Source: Arthrobacter sp. ISL-72 | Lineage (GTDB): Bacteria > Actinomycetota > Actinomycetes > Actinomycetales > Micrococcaceae | Assembly: GCF_018613755.1 (NCBI RefSeq) | Contig: NZ_JAGGPP010000013.1 | Location: 62,001-126,000 of the forward strand | Length of the DNA: 64,000 nucleotides | Reading direction: 5' to 3' | In this document: in pieces, positions 8,908 through 17,675 of the stretch | Layout of the letters: the number at the start of each line of letters is the position of its first letter | Position numbering within the stretch: position 1 is the stretch's first letter | Position numbers and translations under genes: made by a program | Notes under the pieces: generated by a model | What the model saw: only the letters and a program-made list of their open reading frames with translations | The model's database searches: none | What the model was told of the DNA's origin: nothing

Positions 8908-9957
8908 ATGACTCAAGTAGCCGTACAGCTCAAAGCGCCCGATGAGCGCGTTGCGAAGCGCAACCCGCTCCAGCAACTTCTCGGCCGGCCCGAAGTGGGC
9001 GCCCTGGTGGGCGCCATCGTGCTCTTTATCTTTTTTGCTTCTGTCTCGCAGACCTTTATTCAGCCGGCGTCGTTCGCCACAGTGCTATACGGCAGCTCCA
9101 CCATCGGCATCATGGCGGTGGGTGTGTCCTTGCTGATGATCGGCGGCGAGTTTGACCTCTCCACCGGTGTGGCCGTCATCAGCTCCGCGCTGACGGCGTC
9201 GATGTTCAGCTGGTACTTCAGCACGAACGTCTGGGTCGGCGTGCTCCTGGCACTGGCCGTCTCCCTGACCATCGGCTTCATCAACGGCTGGATCCTGATG
9301 AAGACCAAACTGCCCAGCTTCATCGTTACGCTGGCCACCTTCCTTATGCTGACAGGGCTGAACCTGGGCCTGACCCGCATGATCGGCGGCGGCGTGTCCT
9401 CCCCGTCAATCTCCACCATGGACGGCTACACGTCGGCGCAGGCGGTCTTTTCGTCCTCCGTGAACATCGGCGGCGTCGACGTGAAGAACACCGTCTTCAT
9501 CTGGATCGTCCTCGTGGCAGCGGCCTCCTGGGTGCTCTTGCGTACCAAGGTGGGCAACTGGATCTTCGCAGTCGGCGGCGACGCCAACGCGGCCCGCGCC
9601 GTGGGTGTCCCCGTTAAGGCGACCAAGATCGGGCTGTTCATGGCGGTCGGTTTCTGCGGCTGGATCCTGGGCATGCACAACCTCTTCGCATTCGACGCCG
9701 TCCAGTCCGGCGAAGGCGTGGGCAACGAATTCCTCTACATCATCGCCGCCGTCATCGGCGGATGCCTCCTCACCGGCGGCTACGGCTCGGCCGTGGGCGG
9801 TGCGATCGGCGCGTTCATCTTCGGCATGGCCAACAAAGGCATCGTCTACGCCCAGTGGAACCCGGACTGGTTCAAGTTCTTCCTGGGCCTGATGCTGCTC
9901 CTGGCCACCATCGTGAACCTGATCGTCAAGCGCCGCGCAGACTCAAGTAAGGGCTGA
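8908..9957 (+). CDS. Sugar ABC transporter permease
   Basis: A 349-residue membrane protein of the BPD_transp_2 (RbsC/FrcC) family with about 8-10 hydrophobic segments after a 35-residue polar N-terminus. The motif [16 protein letters not shown], near residues 71-86, is typical of ribose-type permeases, as is [18 protein letters not shown], the cytoplasmic loop that contacts the ATPase. It is preceded by TAGGAG and followed 5 bases later by the ATPase gene. It forms the channel of the importer with the lipoprotein upstream. Confidence 0.9.
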   Translation: MTQVAVQLKAPDERVAKRNPLQQLLGRPEVGALVGAIVLFIFFASVSQTFIQPASFATVLYGSSTIGIMAVGVSLLMIGGEFDLSTGVAVISSALTASMFSWYFSTNVWVGVLLALAVSLTIGFINGWILMKTKLPSFIVTLATFLMLTGLNLGLTRMIGGGVSSPSISTMDGYTSAQAVFSSSVNIGGVDVKNTVFIWIVLVAAASWVLLRTKVGNWIFAVGGDANAARAVGVPVKATKIGLFMAVGFCGWILGMHNLFAFDAVQSGEGVGNEFLYIIAAVIGGCLLTGGYGSAVGGAIGAFIFGMANKGIVYAQWNPDWFKFFLGLMLLLATIVNLIVKRRADSSKG

Positions 9958-9962
9958 ACACC

Positions 9963-10880
9963 ATGAACGCCAAACAGATCGACCAGCAGCAGCTCCTCAG
10001 GGACGAGAAGGACCCGCTGACCCATACCCCGGTGCACCTCCTCTCGCTGGAAAACGTCGGCAAACACTACGGCAACATCGTGGCGCTCACCGACGTCACC
10101 ATGGCAGTCGACAACGGCCGCGTCACCTGCGTCCTGGGGGACAACGGCGCCGGCAAGTCCACTCTGATCAAGATCATCGCCGGGCTGCACCAGCACGACG
10201 AGGGCGTCCTGCACGTCATGGGCGCCGAACGGAAATTCGGTTCACCCCGAGACGCCCTGGACGCCGGCATCGCCACCGTCTACCAGGACCTCGCCGTCGT
10301 CCCCCTGATGCCCATTTGGCGCAACTTCTTCCTCGGCTCGGAACTGACCACCGGCGTCGGCCCGTTCAAGAGCATGGACGTCCAGAAGATGAAGGACATC
10401 ACCAAGAAGGAACTTGCCGACATGGGCATCGACCTTCGCGACGTCGAGCAGCCCATCGGCCAGCTCTCCGGCGGTGAACGCCAGTGCGTCGCGATCGCCC
10501 GCGCCGTCTACTTCGGCGCCAAGGTCCTGATCCTGGACGAACCCACCGCAGCCCTTGGCGTCAAGCAGTCCGGCGTCGTCCTGCGCTACATTCTGCAGGC
10601 CCGCGACCGCGGACTGGGCGTCATCTTCATCACCCACAACCCTCACCACGCCTTCCCCGTCGGTGACCGGTTCCTGCTGCTCAAGCGCGGCAAATCGATC
10701 GGCTACTACGACAAGAAGGACATCACCCTCGATGAACTCACCGCCCAGATGGCCGGCGGTGCCGAACTTGCCGAACTCGCCCACGAGCTCGAACAACTTG
10801 GCGGCCACGGTGACGTTGTAAAGGAAGTCCAAGGTGAAATGGCAGGAGTGGAGCACTCGACAGGCAAGGCATATACGTAG
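9963..10880 (+). CDS. Sugar ABC transporter ATP-binding protein, single domain
   Basis: A 305-residue ATPase with one complete nucleotide-binding domain: Walker [10 protein letters not shown], signature QLSGGERQ, Walker [12 protein letters not shown] and H-loop FITHNPHH. Ribose-type RbsA/MglA proteins have two such domains in about 500 residues; this one matches the shorter FrcA type and must dimerise. The first 25 residues are a hydrophilic extension. It is immediately downstream of the permease and is the last gene of the importer unit. Confidence 0.9.
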   Translation: MNAKQIDQQQLLRDEKDPLTHTPVHLLSLENVGKHYGNIVALTDVTMAVDNGRVTCVLGDNGAGKSTLIKIIAGLHQHDEGVLHVMGAERKFGSPRDALDAGIATVYQDLAVVPLMPIWRNFFLGSELTTGVGPFKSMDVQKMKDITKKELADMGIDLRDVEQPIGQLSGGERQCVAIARAVYFGAKVLILDEPTAALGVKQSGVVLRYILQARDRGLGVIFITHNPHHAFPVGDRFLLLKRGKSIGYYDKKDITLDELTAQMAGGAELAELAHELEQLGGHGDVVKEVQGEMAGVEHSTGKAYT

Positions 10881-10987
10881 CAGCCGCTGACGAACGGGGC
10901 CGGGCTGCTGCCCAGCCCCGCGCAGCCATGCCGCAGCCAGGCCCGTGGGGCCGGACAGTAGTTTTGACCAATTGAAAGGACGAGCCC

Positions 10988-12103
10988 TTGGCTTACATCA
11001 CCCAAAACTTTTCAGGACTTCCGGCGCCCGTACGGATCGGCCTCATCGGCTCCGGCTGGATGGGCGCGTTCCATGCCGAAAGTATCGCCCGCCGCGTCCC
11101 GGGTGCAGTCCTTGCAGCCATAGCGGACCCCAATGTTGAGTCCGCGGAGGCACTTGCCCGCTCCTTGGGCACAGCGAAAGTGACGGGAAACGCCGAAGAC
11201 ATCCTGGCTGATCCGGAGATCGACGCCGTGGTCATCGCCAGCCCCGTGCGCTTCCACTCTTCACTTATCGCCCAGGCTGCTGCCGCCGGGAAACACGTGT
11301 TCTGCGAGAAGCCGGCCGGCCAGGGGCTCGAGGAGCTGGACGCCGCCCTCGCCGCGGTGGAGGCAGCGGGAGTGCACTTCCAGATTGGCTTCAACCGCCG
11401 CTACGCTGACGACTTCCAGGCTGCCAAGAAGGACCTGGCCGCCGGCGTGGCCGGGACACCGCAGCTCCTGCGCTCGCTGACCCGCGACCCCGGCAACGGA
11501 AGCATCCCGCATGCGGCCAGGGTTCCGGCCTGGACCATTTTCCTGGAGACCCTGATCCACGACTTCGACACCCTCAACTGGTTCAACCAAGGCGCCGAAC
11601 CCGTGGAGGTCTATGCTGTCGCCGATGCGCTGGTTGAACCCGGTCTTCGTGACCAGGGCTTCCTGGACACCGCCGTGGTGACCATCCGCTACAGCAACGG
11701 TGCCGTCGCCGTGGCCGAAGCCAACTTCAGCGCACTGTACGGTTACGACATCCGCGGCGAGGTGTTCGGCTCCAAGGGAATGGTGCAGGCCGGCCGGGCT
11801 ACGGAAACAGCCGCACGCCGGTACACCGCCGAGGGAATGTCCGCCGATACGCCGAGGCTCAACGTCGAACTCTTCCGGCAGGCCTATACGGATGAACTCG
11901 CCGATTTCGCTGACGCGGTGCGGGCACAGCGCGACGGTGTGCCGTCGTCCTCGTCCGCCTTCACCCTCACACCGGGAGCCGCGGACGCGAGGCGAGCGCT
12001 TGCCATGGCGCTGGCCTGCATCGAGTCGGTCAAGCAAAATGCGCCTGTGGCCGTTCCGGGACTGGCAGCATCAGCAGCAGTCGGCGGCAGGGCAGGAGCC
12101 TGA
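10988..12103 (+). CDS. Gfo/Idh/MocA family dehydrogenase (inositol dehydrogenase-like)
   Basis: A 371-residue NAD(P)-dependent oxidoreductase. TTG at 10988 is the start, behind AAAGGACG. The Rossmann motif is IGLIGSGWMGAFH, the catalytic-lysine motif is FCEKPAGQG, and the substrate motif ETLIHDFD has Glu where the iolG at 2101 has Asp. That change hints at a different cyclitol or sugar substrate. Its stop overlaps the next start by one base, so it is translationally coupled to the isomerase-like gene. The last 20 residues are Ala-rich. Confidence 0.83.
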   Translation: MAYITQNFSGLPAPVRIGLIGSGWMGAFHAESIARRVPGAVLAAIADPNVESAEALARSLGTAKVTGNAEDILADPEIDAVVIASPVRFHSSLIAQAAAAGKHVFCEKPAGQGLEELDAALAAVEAAGVHFQIGFNRRYADDFQAAKKDLAAGVAGTPQLLRSLTRDPGNGSIPHAARVPAWTIFLETLIHDFDTLNWFNQGAEPVEVYAVADALVEPGLRDQGFLDTAVVTIRYSNGAVAVAEANFSALYGYDIRGEVFGSKGMVQAGRATETAARRYTAEGMSADTPRLNVELFRQAYTDELADFADAVRAQRDGVPSSSSAFTLTPGAADARRALAMALACIESVKQNAPVAVPGLAASAAVGGRAGA

Positions 12104-12888
12104 TGCGCCTGGCTGTTTGCGCCGAGATGGTGTTTACCGACCTTCCGTTTCCTGAACGTGTGCGCCGGATCCATGAGGCGGGGTTCGACGTCGAGCTGTG
12201 GGACTCGCGCAGCAAGGACATCGGCGCGCTCAAGGCCACCGGTGCCGTGTTTTCCTCCATGACCGGCTACATCTCAGGCAGCCTAGTGGATCCGGACACT
12301 GCCGACGAGGTTGTGCGCACGGCAGAGTCGCTGATCCCGACCGCCTTGGAACTCGGGGTCAGTCGGTTGGTGGTGCACCCTGCGGAACTCATCGACGGCC
12401 ACGCCGCGCGCCCCGTCTACCGGTCCACCGGCCGGATGTGGAGCACGGGTGCCAAGACGTTGGAGCGACTCGGCCGGCTTGGCGAAAAGTACGGCGTGAC
12501 CTTCTGCCTCGAGAACCTCAACACCATCCTCGACCACCCCGGCATCCCGCTGGCACGCGCCAAGGACACGCTGGCATTGGTGGAGGCCGCGGGTCACCCC
12601 AACGCGAAACTTATGCTGGACCTGTACCACGCACAGCTGGGGGAGGGGAACCTCATTGAGCTTGTCCGGACTGCCCTGCCGTACATCGGCGAGATCCAGG
12701 TGGCGGATGTACCCGGCCGCTGTGAACCGGGGACGGGGGAAATCAATTACTCTGCGGTCGCCAGGGCGCTCGCGGAAGCCCGATACCAGGGAACCGTAGG
12801 CATGGAAGCCTGGGCCAGCGGCGACAGCGAAGCCGCGCTTGATGCCTTCCGGGCCGCATTCACCGTCTATGCAGAGGAGAAATCATGA
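12103..12888 (+). CDS. Hydroxypyruvate isomerase-like TIM-barrel protein
   Basis: A 261-residue xylose-isomerase-fold protein. Conserved segments are FCLENLN (metal-ligand Glu), LMLDLYHAQLGEGNL, IQVADVPGRCEPGTGEINY and GMEAW, which fit the Hyi/OtnI group that isomerises hydroxypyruvate or 2-keto-tetronates. Here it is flanked by two Gfo/Idh/MocA genes, overlapping the first by one base and the second by four. The three probably act in sequence on an oxidised cyclitol or sugar acid. The substrate is not known. Confidence 0.8.
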   Translation: MRLAVCAEMVFTDLPFPERVRRIHEAGFDVELWDSRSKDIGALKATGAVFSSMTGYISGSLVDPDTADEVVRTAESLIPTALELGVSRLVVHPAELIDGHAARPVYRSTGRMWSTGAKTLERLGRLGEKYGVTFCLENLNTILDHPGIPLARAKDTLALVEAAGHPNAKLMLDLYHAQLGEGNLIELVRTALPYIGEIQVADVPGRCEPGTGEINYSAVARALAEARYQGTVGMEAWASGDSEAALDAFRAAFTVYAEEKS

Positions 12889-13919
12889 GCGAGGTCGTTC
12901 TTGGCCTGGTGGGCGTAGGACGGATCGGCGTGATGCATGCCAAGAACATCACGGCACTCAACGGCGTCCTCAACCCGGAGGGCATCAACGTCAGCCTCAG
13001 GCTCACCGACGTGGCGGAAGAACACGCCCGCTCCGTCGCAGCCGGTCTCGGCGCGGAATTCCTTCCTTCCGTGGAAGCCCTCATCGCCTCCGCCGTCGAC
13101 GGCCTGGTGATTGCAACGGGCACTGCGACCCATCCGGAGCTGATCAAAGCCGGGGTGGACGCCGGGATCCCCGTGTTCTGCGAAAAGCCGGTGGCCATGA
13201 ACGTGGCGGACGCCCTGCCGGTGGTCGACGATGTCCGGGACAAGCAGGGCGTTGTGCAGATAGGCCACCAGCGCCGCTTTGATGCCGGCTACCTGGAGGC
13301 CCGGCGCGCGTACCAGGCGGGGGAGCTGGGCTGGATCCATTCCCTGCGCGCCGTCACCTGCGACATGACGCCCCCACCCGTGGAGTTCCTGGCAGGCTCC
13401 GGCGGACTTTTCCGGGACTGCTCGGTCCACGATTTTGACATTCTTCGCTGGCTGACCGGCCGGGAAATCGTCGAGGTTTATGCCAAGGGCTCCAACAACG
13501 GCGACCCGGCCATCGGTGAAGTGGGGGACGTGGACACGGCACTGGCGCTGGTGACGTTCGACGACGGGACCGTGGGTACCGTCTCCGCCACCCGTTACAA
13601 CGGGGCGGGCCACGACGTCCGGCTGGAGATCCAGGGATCCCGCAAGTCACTGATGGTGGGCCTGGACGACAAGACCGCGATGGCCTCGGCCGAAGCCGGC
13701 GTGGACTTTCCAGCGGGCGAGGCCCACAAGACTTTTGCCGAACGGTTCGACCAGGCCTACCGCTCCGAGATGGAGGCCTTCGTGGAGCTGATCCTGGGCA
13801 GGCGTGAGAACCCCTGCACGCCGGAAGACGCCGTGGCTGCATCCCGGGTGGCCGACGCCGCCCAGGAATCGCTGGCAACCGGGCTTCCGGTCCGCGTGGC
13901 CCAGAAGGTGGCGCGCTAG
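12885..13919 (+). CDS. Inositol 2-dehydrogenase-like protein (Gfo/Idh/MocA)
   Basis: A 344-residue oxidoreductase with Rossmann motif LVGVGRIGVMH, catalytic-lysine motif FCEKPVAMN and substrate motif RDCSVHDFD, which keeps the Asp-x3-His pair of inositol dehydrogenases. It overlaps the isomerase gene by ATGA and closes this plus-strand operon. This is the third paralogue in the region; it is as good a candidate as the first for inositol oxidation, or it may take another isomer. A bidirectional hairpin follows. Confidence 0.83.
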   Translation: MSEVVLGLVGVGRIGVMHAKNITALNGVLNPEGINVSLRLTDVAEEHARSVAAGLGAEFLPSVEALIASAVDGLVIATGTATHPELIKAGVDAGIPVFCEKPVAMNVADALPVVDDVRDKQGVVQIGHQRRFDAGYLEARRAYQAGELGWIHSLRAVTCDMTPPPVEFLAGSGGLFRDCSVHDFDILRWLTGREIVEVYAKGSNNGDPAIGEVGDVDTALALVTFDDGTVGTVSATRYNGAGHDVRLEIQGSRKSLMVGLDDKTAMASAEAGVDFPAGEAHKTFAERFDQAYRSEMEAFVELILGRRENPCTPEDAVAASRVADAAQESLATGLPVRVAQKVAR

Positions 13920-13935
13920 TTTCGCGTAGATGTGG

Positions 13936-13969
13936 CTGATGCCCCTCATCCTGTGGAGAGGGGCATCAG
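13936..13969. terminator. Bidirectional hairpin between convergent operons
   Basis: CTGATGCCCCTC (13936-13947) and GAGGGGCATCAG (13958-13969) are perfectly complementary. The hairpin separates the plus-strand dehydrogenase gene from the end of iolB on the minus strand. Confidence 0.75.
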
Positions 13970-13982
13970 TTGTCTTTGGGAA

Positions 13983-14876
13983 CTACGCGGTGAACGGCAG
14001 CCTGGGGTCCACGTCCTGGCCCGCCCAGGTCTGCCGGATCCAGCCGTGGTGCGGGTCGTCGCTGATGAGCCAGTCGCGGACGCGGCCGGGACCGGCCATG
14101 ACGTTCAGGTAGTAGAGGTCGTAACCCGGTGCGGCCATGGCGGGTCCGTGCCAGCCGTAGGGCACCAGGACGACGTCCCCGGTGCGGACCTCGGCCGCGA
14201 CGTCGATCGGCCGCTCGTCCGAGGCGTAGACCCGGGCGTAGCCGACCGCGTCCGCGTCCTGCGGAGCGCCAGAGCCCGGGGCGACCCGGGTCTCGAAGTA
14301 GTAGATCTCCTCGAGGCTGGTTTCGCCGTCCTTTTCCTCGTCGTGCTTGTGCGGGGGATAGGAGGACCAGTTGCCGGCGGGGGTGATGACTTCGCAGACG
14401 ATGAAGCGATCGGCTTCCAGCGCGGCCGGGGTGCCGAAGTTGTGTACCTGGCGGGAGCAGTTGCCGGCGCCGCGGAGCTCCACGGGGGTCTCGGCGGCGG
14501 TCACGAGCCGCGTGGGGTAGGACGCCTTGGCGGGAGCCGTCGCAACGGCAACCCTGCCGCCGTCGGCCGAGCTGATGGTGACCGCTTTCCCGGTGCCCGT
14601 GTAGAGCACATCGCTGGGGCCGTTGAACACGCTGCTCCGGCCAGCCAGTTGGTAGTCCTGGCCATCGACGGCGACCCTAAAGGTTCCGCTGAGCGGAACC
14701 ACAATGCGTTCCTCATCTGCAGCAGGAAGTTCGACGGCGGCACCGGCGGGCAAGGTGGCCACCTTGAGCCCCGTATGGGCCCAGCCGTCCACCTCCAGCG
14801 CGGAGTCGGAGGTGCCCAGGGAGATGTCCCATTTGCCCTCGGCGGCGGAACCCAGCGGATATACCCAGTTGGCCAT
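13983..14876 (-). CDS. iolB: 5-deoxy-glucuronate isomerase
   Basis: A 297-residue KduI/IolB-family cupin. Conserved features include the metal-binding PPHKHDEEKDGETSLEE segment and VLVPYGWHGP, followed by LYYLNVMAGP. IolB converts 5-deoxy-D-glucuronate to 2-deoxy-5-keto-D-gluconate in inositol breakdown. Length and both ends agree with the family. It lies 76 bases downstream of the GntR gene on the same strand, so the regulator and iolB may share a transcript. Its presence confirms a full inositol pathway; the IolC and IolD steps are not visible here and probably lie upstream of the window. Confidence 0.93.
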   Translation of the reverse strand: MANWVYPLGSAAEGKWDISLGTSDSALEVDGWAHTGLKVATLPAGAAVELPAADEERIVVPLSGTFRVAVDGQDYQLAGRSSVFNGPSDVLYTGTGKAVTISSADGGRVAVATAPAKASYPTRLVTAAETPVELRGAGNCSRQVHNFGTPAALEADRFIVCEVITPAGNWSSYPPHKHDEEKDGETSLEEIYYFETRVAPGSGAPQDADAVGYARVYASDERPIDVAAEVRTGDVVLVPYGWHGPAMAAPGYDLYYLNVMAGPGRVRDWLISDDPHHGWIRQTWAGQDVDPRLPFTA

Positions 14877-14952
14877 AGATTTAGTCTTTCGTTTGAGTGC
14901 GTGCGTGCGTGTTTGCTGGCAGCGCTTAGCGCAGGCGCCTAAAGGCCGGCGA

Positions 14953-15693
14953 CTAGCGCTGGACGAGGGTCATTTCAAAGCTGTAGGAGTCACCGCGGTA
15001 GACGTGGTGCCCGGTTTCCACCATGCGTCCTGTGTCATCCACCGCGGTGCGTTCCATGGTCACCAGGGCCGAACCGGGCTGCGTGTCCAGCAGGGGCGCC
15101 TGGTAGTCGTTGGCCACCATTGCACCGATGCGCTGCGACGCCAGCCGGAAGTTCACGCCACCGTTGCGCAGGATCCCGTACAGGCCCTGCGCGGCGAGCT
15201 GAGCCTCGTTGATGGGAGTGATGTCGTCGCGGACCCAGTTTTCCATCAGGGCCAGCGGCTTCCCGCCCACCTTGCGCAGCCTGGTGAAGTGGTAGACCTT
15301 GGCACCAGCAGGAAGCTGGAGGGCTTCACGCGTAGCGGCGTCGGCCTCGATGTGGGAGAAGCTGAGCACGTCGGTGGTCGGCTTGCTCCCGTTGTTGCTG
15401 AGATCGTCATAGAGGCTGGAGAGTTCCAGCGGCCTGCGGACCTGGCTGGAAACAACCTGCGTCCCCACACCGCGCTTGCGGACCAGGAGTCCGGAACGCA
15501 CCAGTTCATCCATGGCCTTGCGCATGGTGGGACGGGACAGATTCAGCTGGGCCGCCAGGTCGATCTCGTTGTCCAGCCGGCTGCCGGGCGGGAGTACCCC
15601 GGTGTGGATGGCGGACTCGATGCCCTGGACTACCTGGTGGTAGAGGGGCACCGGCGAAGAGCGGTCGATGCTGAGATTAAGTTGATTCGCCAC
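14953..15693 (-). CDS. GntR/HutC-family regulator with UTRA domain
   Basis: A 246-residue regulator starting at GTG 15693 behind AAGGGAG. The N-terminal winged helix (residues 10-75) contains EIDLAAQLNLSRPTMRKAMDEL; residues 95-240 form a UTRA ligand-binding domain ending in DSYSFEMTLVQR. UTRA domains sense sugar phosphates or other small metabolites. Upstream of iolB and opposite the inositol genes, it is the likely local repressor of inositol catabolism, with a pathway intermediate as inducer. An inverted repeat sits in its own promoter region. Confidence 0.85.
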   Translation of the reverse strand: MANQLNLSIDRSSPVPLYHQVVQGIESAIHTGVLPPGSRLDNEIDLAAQLNLSRPTMRKAMDELVRSGLLVRKRGVGTQVVSSQVRRPLELSSLYDDLSNNGSKPTTDVLSFSHIEADAATREALQLPAGAKVYHFTRLRKVGGKPLALMENWVRDDITPINEAQLAAQGLYGILRNGGVNFRLASQRIGAMVANDYQAPLLDTQPGSALVTMERTAVDDTGRMVETGHHVYRGDSYSFEMTLVQR

Positions 15694-15753
15694 TGAGCGC
15701 TCCCTTGTGCTCCGCGCATGCCCGTGGTGGCGGGCTATCCGCGTATATCAGGC

Positions 15754-15777
15754 GTATGTTCGCTTGATAGGACATAC
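15754..15777. promoter_or_regulatory. Possible GntR operator
   Basis: GTATGT (15754-15759) and ACATAC (15772-15777) form a perfect 6-bp inverted repeat with a 12-base spacer, 61 bases upstream of the GntR start codon. Autoregulation is likely but unproven. Confidence 0.45.
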
Positions 15778-15869
15778 TGCCTTTTTGACGATAATAGCAG
15801 GAGGATTTGGGTGCGCCAAGGATCCAGCCGCACCACCAGTGCCAGGCACATCCAGTAGCGGCGGCGCGG

Positions 15870-16655
15870 CTATTTCTTGCTGCGGCACACCTCAACAAAG
15901 GCCCGGAAGGGCACCACGCGTTCCTCGGCGGGCAGCTCACGGGCCTCAGGGTGCCATTGGACCGAGGCAACCCAGCGCTGCGGATCCTCGAGCGCCTCCA
16001 CGGTTCCGTCGGCAGCACGCGCCGTGACCACCAGGCCTTCCGCAACCCTTGCCACTGCCTGGTGATGGCCCGAGGCGATCTTAACCGTCAGTCCTTCCGG
16101 CTTGCTGTCCGGGCTGTAGAGCCCCGCCACCTTGGAGCCGGGGACAACGTCAACGTCGTGCCAGGCCCACGGGCCGCTGCTGTCCGGGTCGGTGCCAGCC
16201 GACGCAGGCTCGTGGTGTATCACCTCGCCCGCGGGCATGTCCTGGATCAGCGTGCCGCCGTAAAGGACATTCAGGAGCTGGTGTCCACGGCAGATCCCGA
16301 ACAGGGGCAGGCTTTCGTCGATGGTTATGCGGGCAACTGCCAGGTCCAGCGCGTCCTGCGCCGGGTTTACGTCGTAGCATTCCGCGCGCTGCTCTTCGCC
16401 GTAGAGCCTCGGGTCCAGGTCGCCGCCGCCGGGGAGTACGACGCCGGCGAGCCCCTTGAGCGTTTCGGCCAACCCGGCGTCGCCGGTTTCGGCGGTGAGA
16501 AGAACCGGCTCCCCGCCGCCGTCGCGGACCAAGGACACGATGTATTCGAAGAGCCCGGTGGCTTCCCTGACCCTGGGATCAGGATCGAGGGAGCTGCTGA
16601 GGCGGACCGGGATCCCGATGCGGGGGCCGCCCGGTGACAGTGGAGAAGTGTGCAT
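15870..16655 (-). CDS. Gamma-glutamyl-gamma-aminobutyrate hydrolase-like class I amidotransferase
   Basis: A 261-residue peptidase C26 protein. The nucleophile cysteine lies in LFGICRGHQLLN, with the glycine-rich oxyanion segment VVLPGGGDLDPRLYG before it; the His-Glu part of the triad is QWHPEA. PuuD hydrolyses gamma-glutamyl-GABA in putrescine breakdown, and other members cut different gamma-glutamyl amides. It is divergent from an FCD regulator and not next to other putrescine genes, so the substrate is uncertain. Confidence 0.8.
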   Translation of the reverse strand: MHTSPLSPGGPRIGIPVRLSSSLDPDPRVREATGLFEYIVSLVRDGGGEPVLLTAETGDAGLAETLKGLAGVVLPGGGDLDPRLYGEEQRAECYDVNPAQDALDLAVARITIDESLPLFGICRGHQLLNVLYGGTLIQDMPAGEVIHHEPASAGTDPDSSGPWAWHDVDVVPGSKVAGLYSPDSKPEGLTVKIASGHHQAVARVAEGLVVTARAADGTVEALEDPQRWVASVQWHPEARELPAEERVVPFRAFVEVCRSKK

Positions 16656-16793
16656 GACTCATTTTGCAACAGCCCGCAACGGTTGGGCTTTCCGGAGGGA
16701 CGACCAAAACCTCCAGGATGCTGATCCGTGCAGTGTTCGACAGTATTGTTGAAGGCGCCGGAGCAGAGGGCAGGACCGAAGGTAGGAGGCAGG

Positions 16794-17495
16794 ATGGGCC
16801 GCAGGACACTCGTTGACCACCTCGTCGACGGCCTGCTCGACGACATCCTCGAAGGCCGGCTGAAACCCCACGATGCCATCCCGCCCGAGGCGGACATCGC
16901 GAAGACCTATGACGTCAGCCGGCTCACGGTGCGCGAGGCACTCAAGGCATTGCGGGCGCAGAACATTCTCTACGTTAAGGCCGGCCGCGGCACCTTCGTG
17001 AACCCCTCGGACAACTGGACCGGGCTGGACGCCATTTTCAAGGCCGCCTCGCACGGGAACGGAGCTGACCAGGTTTCCGTAGGGCTGATCGAAATGCGGC
17101 GCATGGTGGAAACCGGGGCCGCCGCCCTTGCCGCCAAACGGCACACTGCGGAGCATGCCGACCAAATGCGGAAGTGCATCGCTGACATGGAGCGCTCGCA
17201 TGATGCCGGGGATCTGGACCGCTTTGTCGAGGCGGACATAGCGTTTCATGACGCAGTGCTGAGGGCCTCGGGCAATCCGTTTGTCCGCGCACTCTTTGCG
17301 CAGTTGGGGCAGTTGCTCTATGCGACCAGGCGCGAGACGTCGGCTGTGCCCGAAATTCAGGTGCACGCAATCGAGTACCACCAGAAGGTGATGGACAGCA
17401 TCCTGAGCGGCGATGCCGAGCTCGCCCGGCGAACCATGGACGAGCACATGGAGCAGACGTACCGCGACTTCGAACGCTACATCCACCACGCCTGA
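16794..17495 (+). CDS. FadR-type GntR regulator (FCD domain)
   Basis: A 233-residue regulator. ATG 16794 is preceded by AGGAGG at 16784-16789; an upstream in-frame ATG at 16728 has no such site. The winged helix contains IPPEADIAKTYDVSRLTVREALKAL, and the FCD ligand domain follows with the metal-binding pattern FVEADIAFHDAVLRASGN. It is transcribed toward an MFS transporter and an SDR gene, whose promoter carries a good palindrome. It probably represses that unit until its carboxylate-type ligand binds. Confidence 0.86.
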   Translation: MGRRTLVDHLVDGLLDDILEGRLKPHDAIPPEADIAKTYDVSRLTVREALKALRAQNILYVKAGRGTFVNPSDNWTGLDAIFKAASHGNGADQVSVGLIEMRRMVETGAAALAAKRHTAEHADQMRKCIADMERSHDAGDLDRFVEADIAFHDAVLRASGNPFVRALFAQLGQLLYATRRETSAVPEIQVHAIEYHQKVMDSILSGDAELARRTMDEHMEQTYRDFERYIHHA

Positions 17496-17526
17496 CGCCT
17501 CCGACTCAGCACTGCTGCGAAAACCC

Positions 17527-17593
17527 TTGACGTAACCCGGATCACGCTCCTATGATCTAACTCATGTTCTTTCGTCAGATGTCTGACATCAGA
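17527..17593 (+). promoter_or_regulatory. Promoter and FCD-regulator operator upstream of the MFS-SDR unit
   Basis: TTGACG (17527-17532) and TATGAT (17551-17556) with an 18-base spacer form a good promoter. TCAGATGTCTGACATCAGA at 17575-17593 is a 19-bp near-perfect palindrome just downstream of the expected transcription start, ideal for repression by the adjacent GntR protein. Confidence 0.7.
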
Positions 17594-17675
17594 TTTAGTT
17601 AGCCCCCACCGAACTCTCCAACATTTCCATCGGATCGCGCCCGTTCAGGAGCCGCATCCGTCAGATAGAAGGTCG

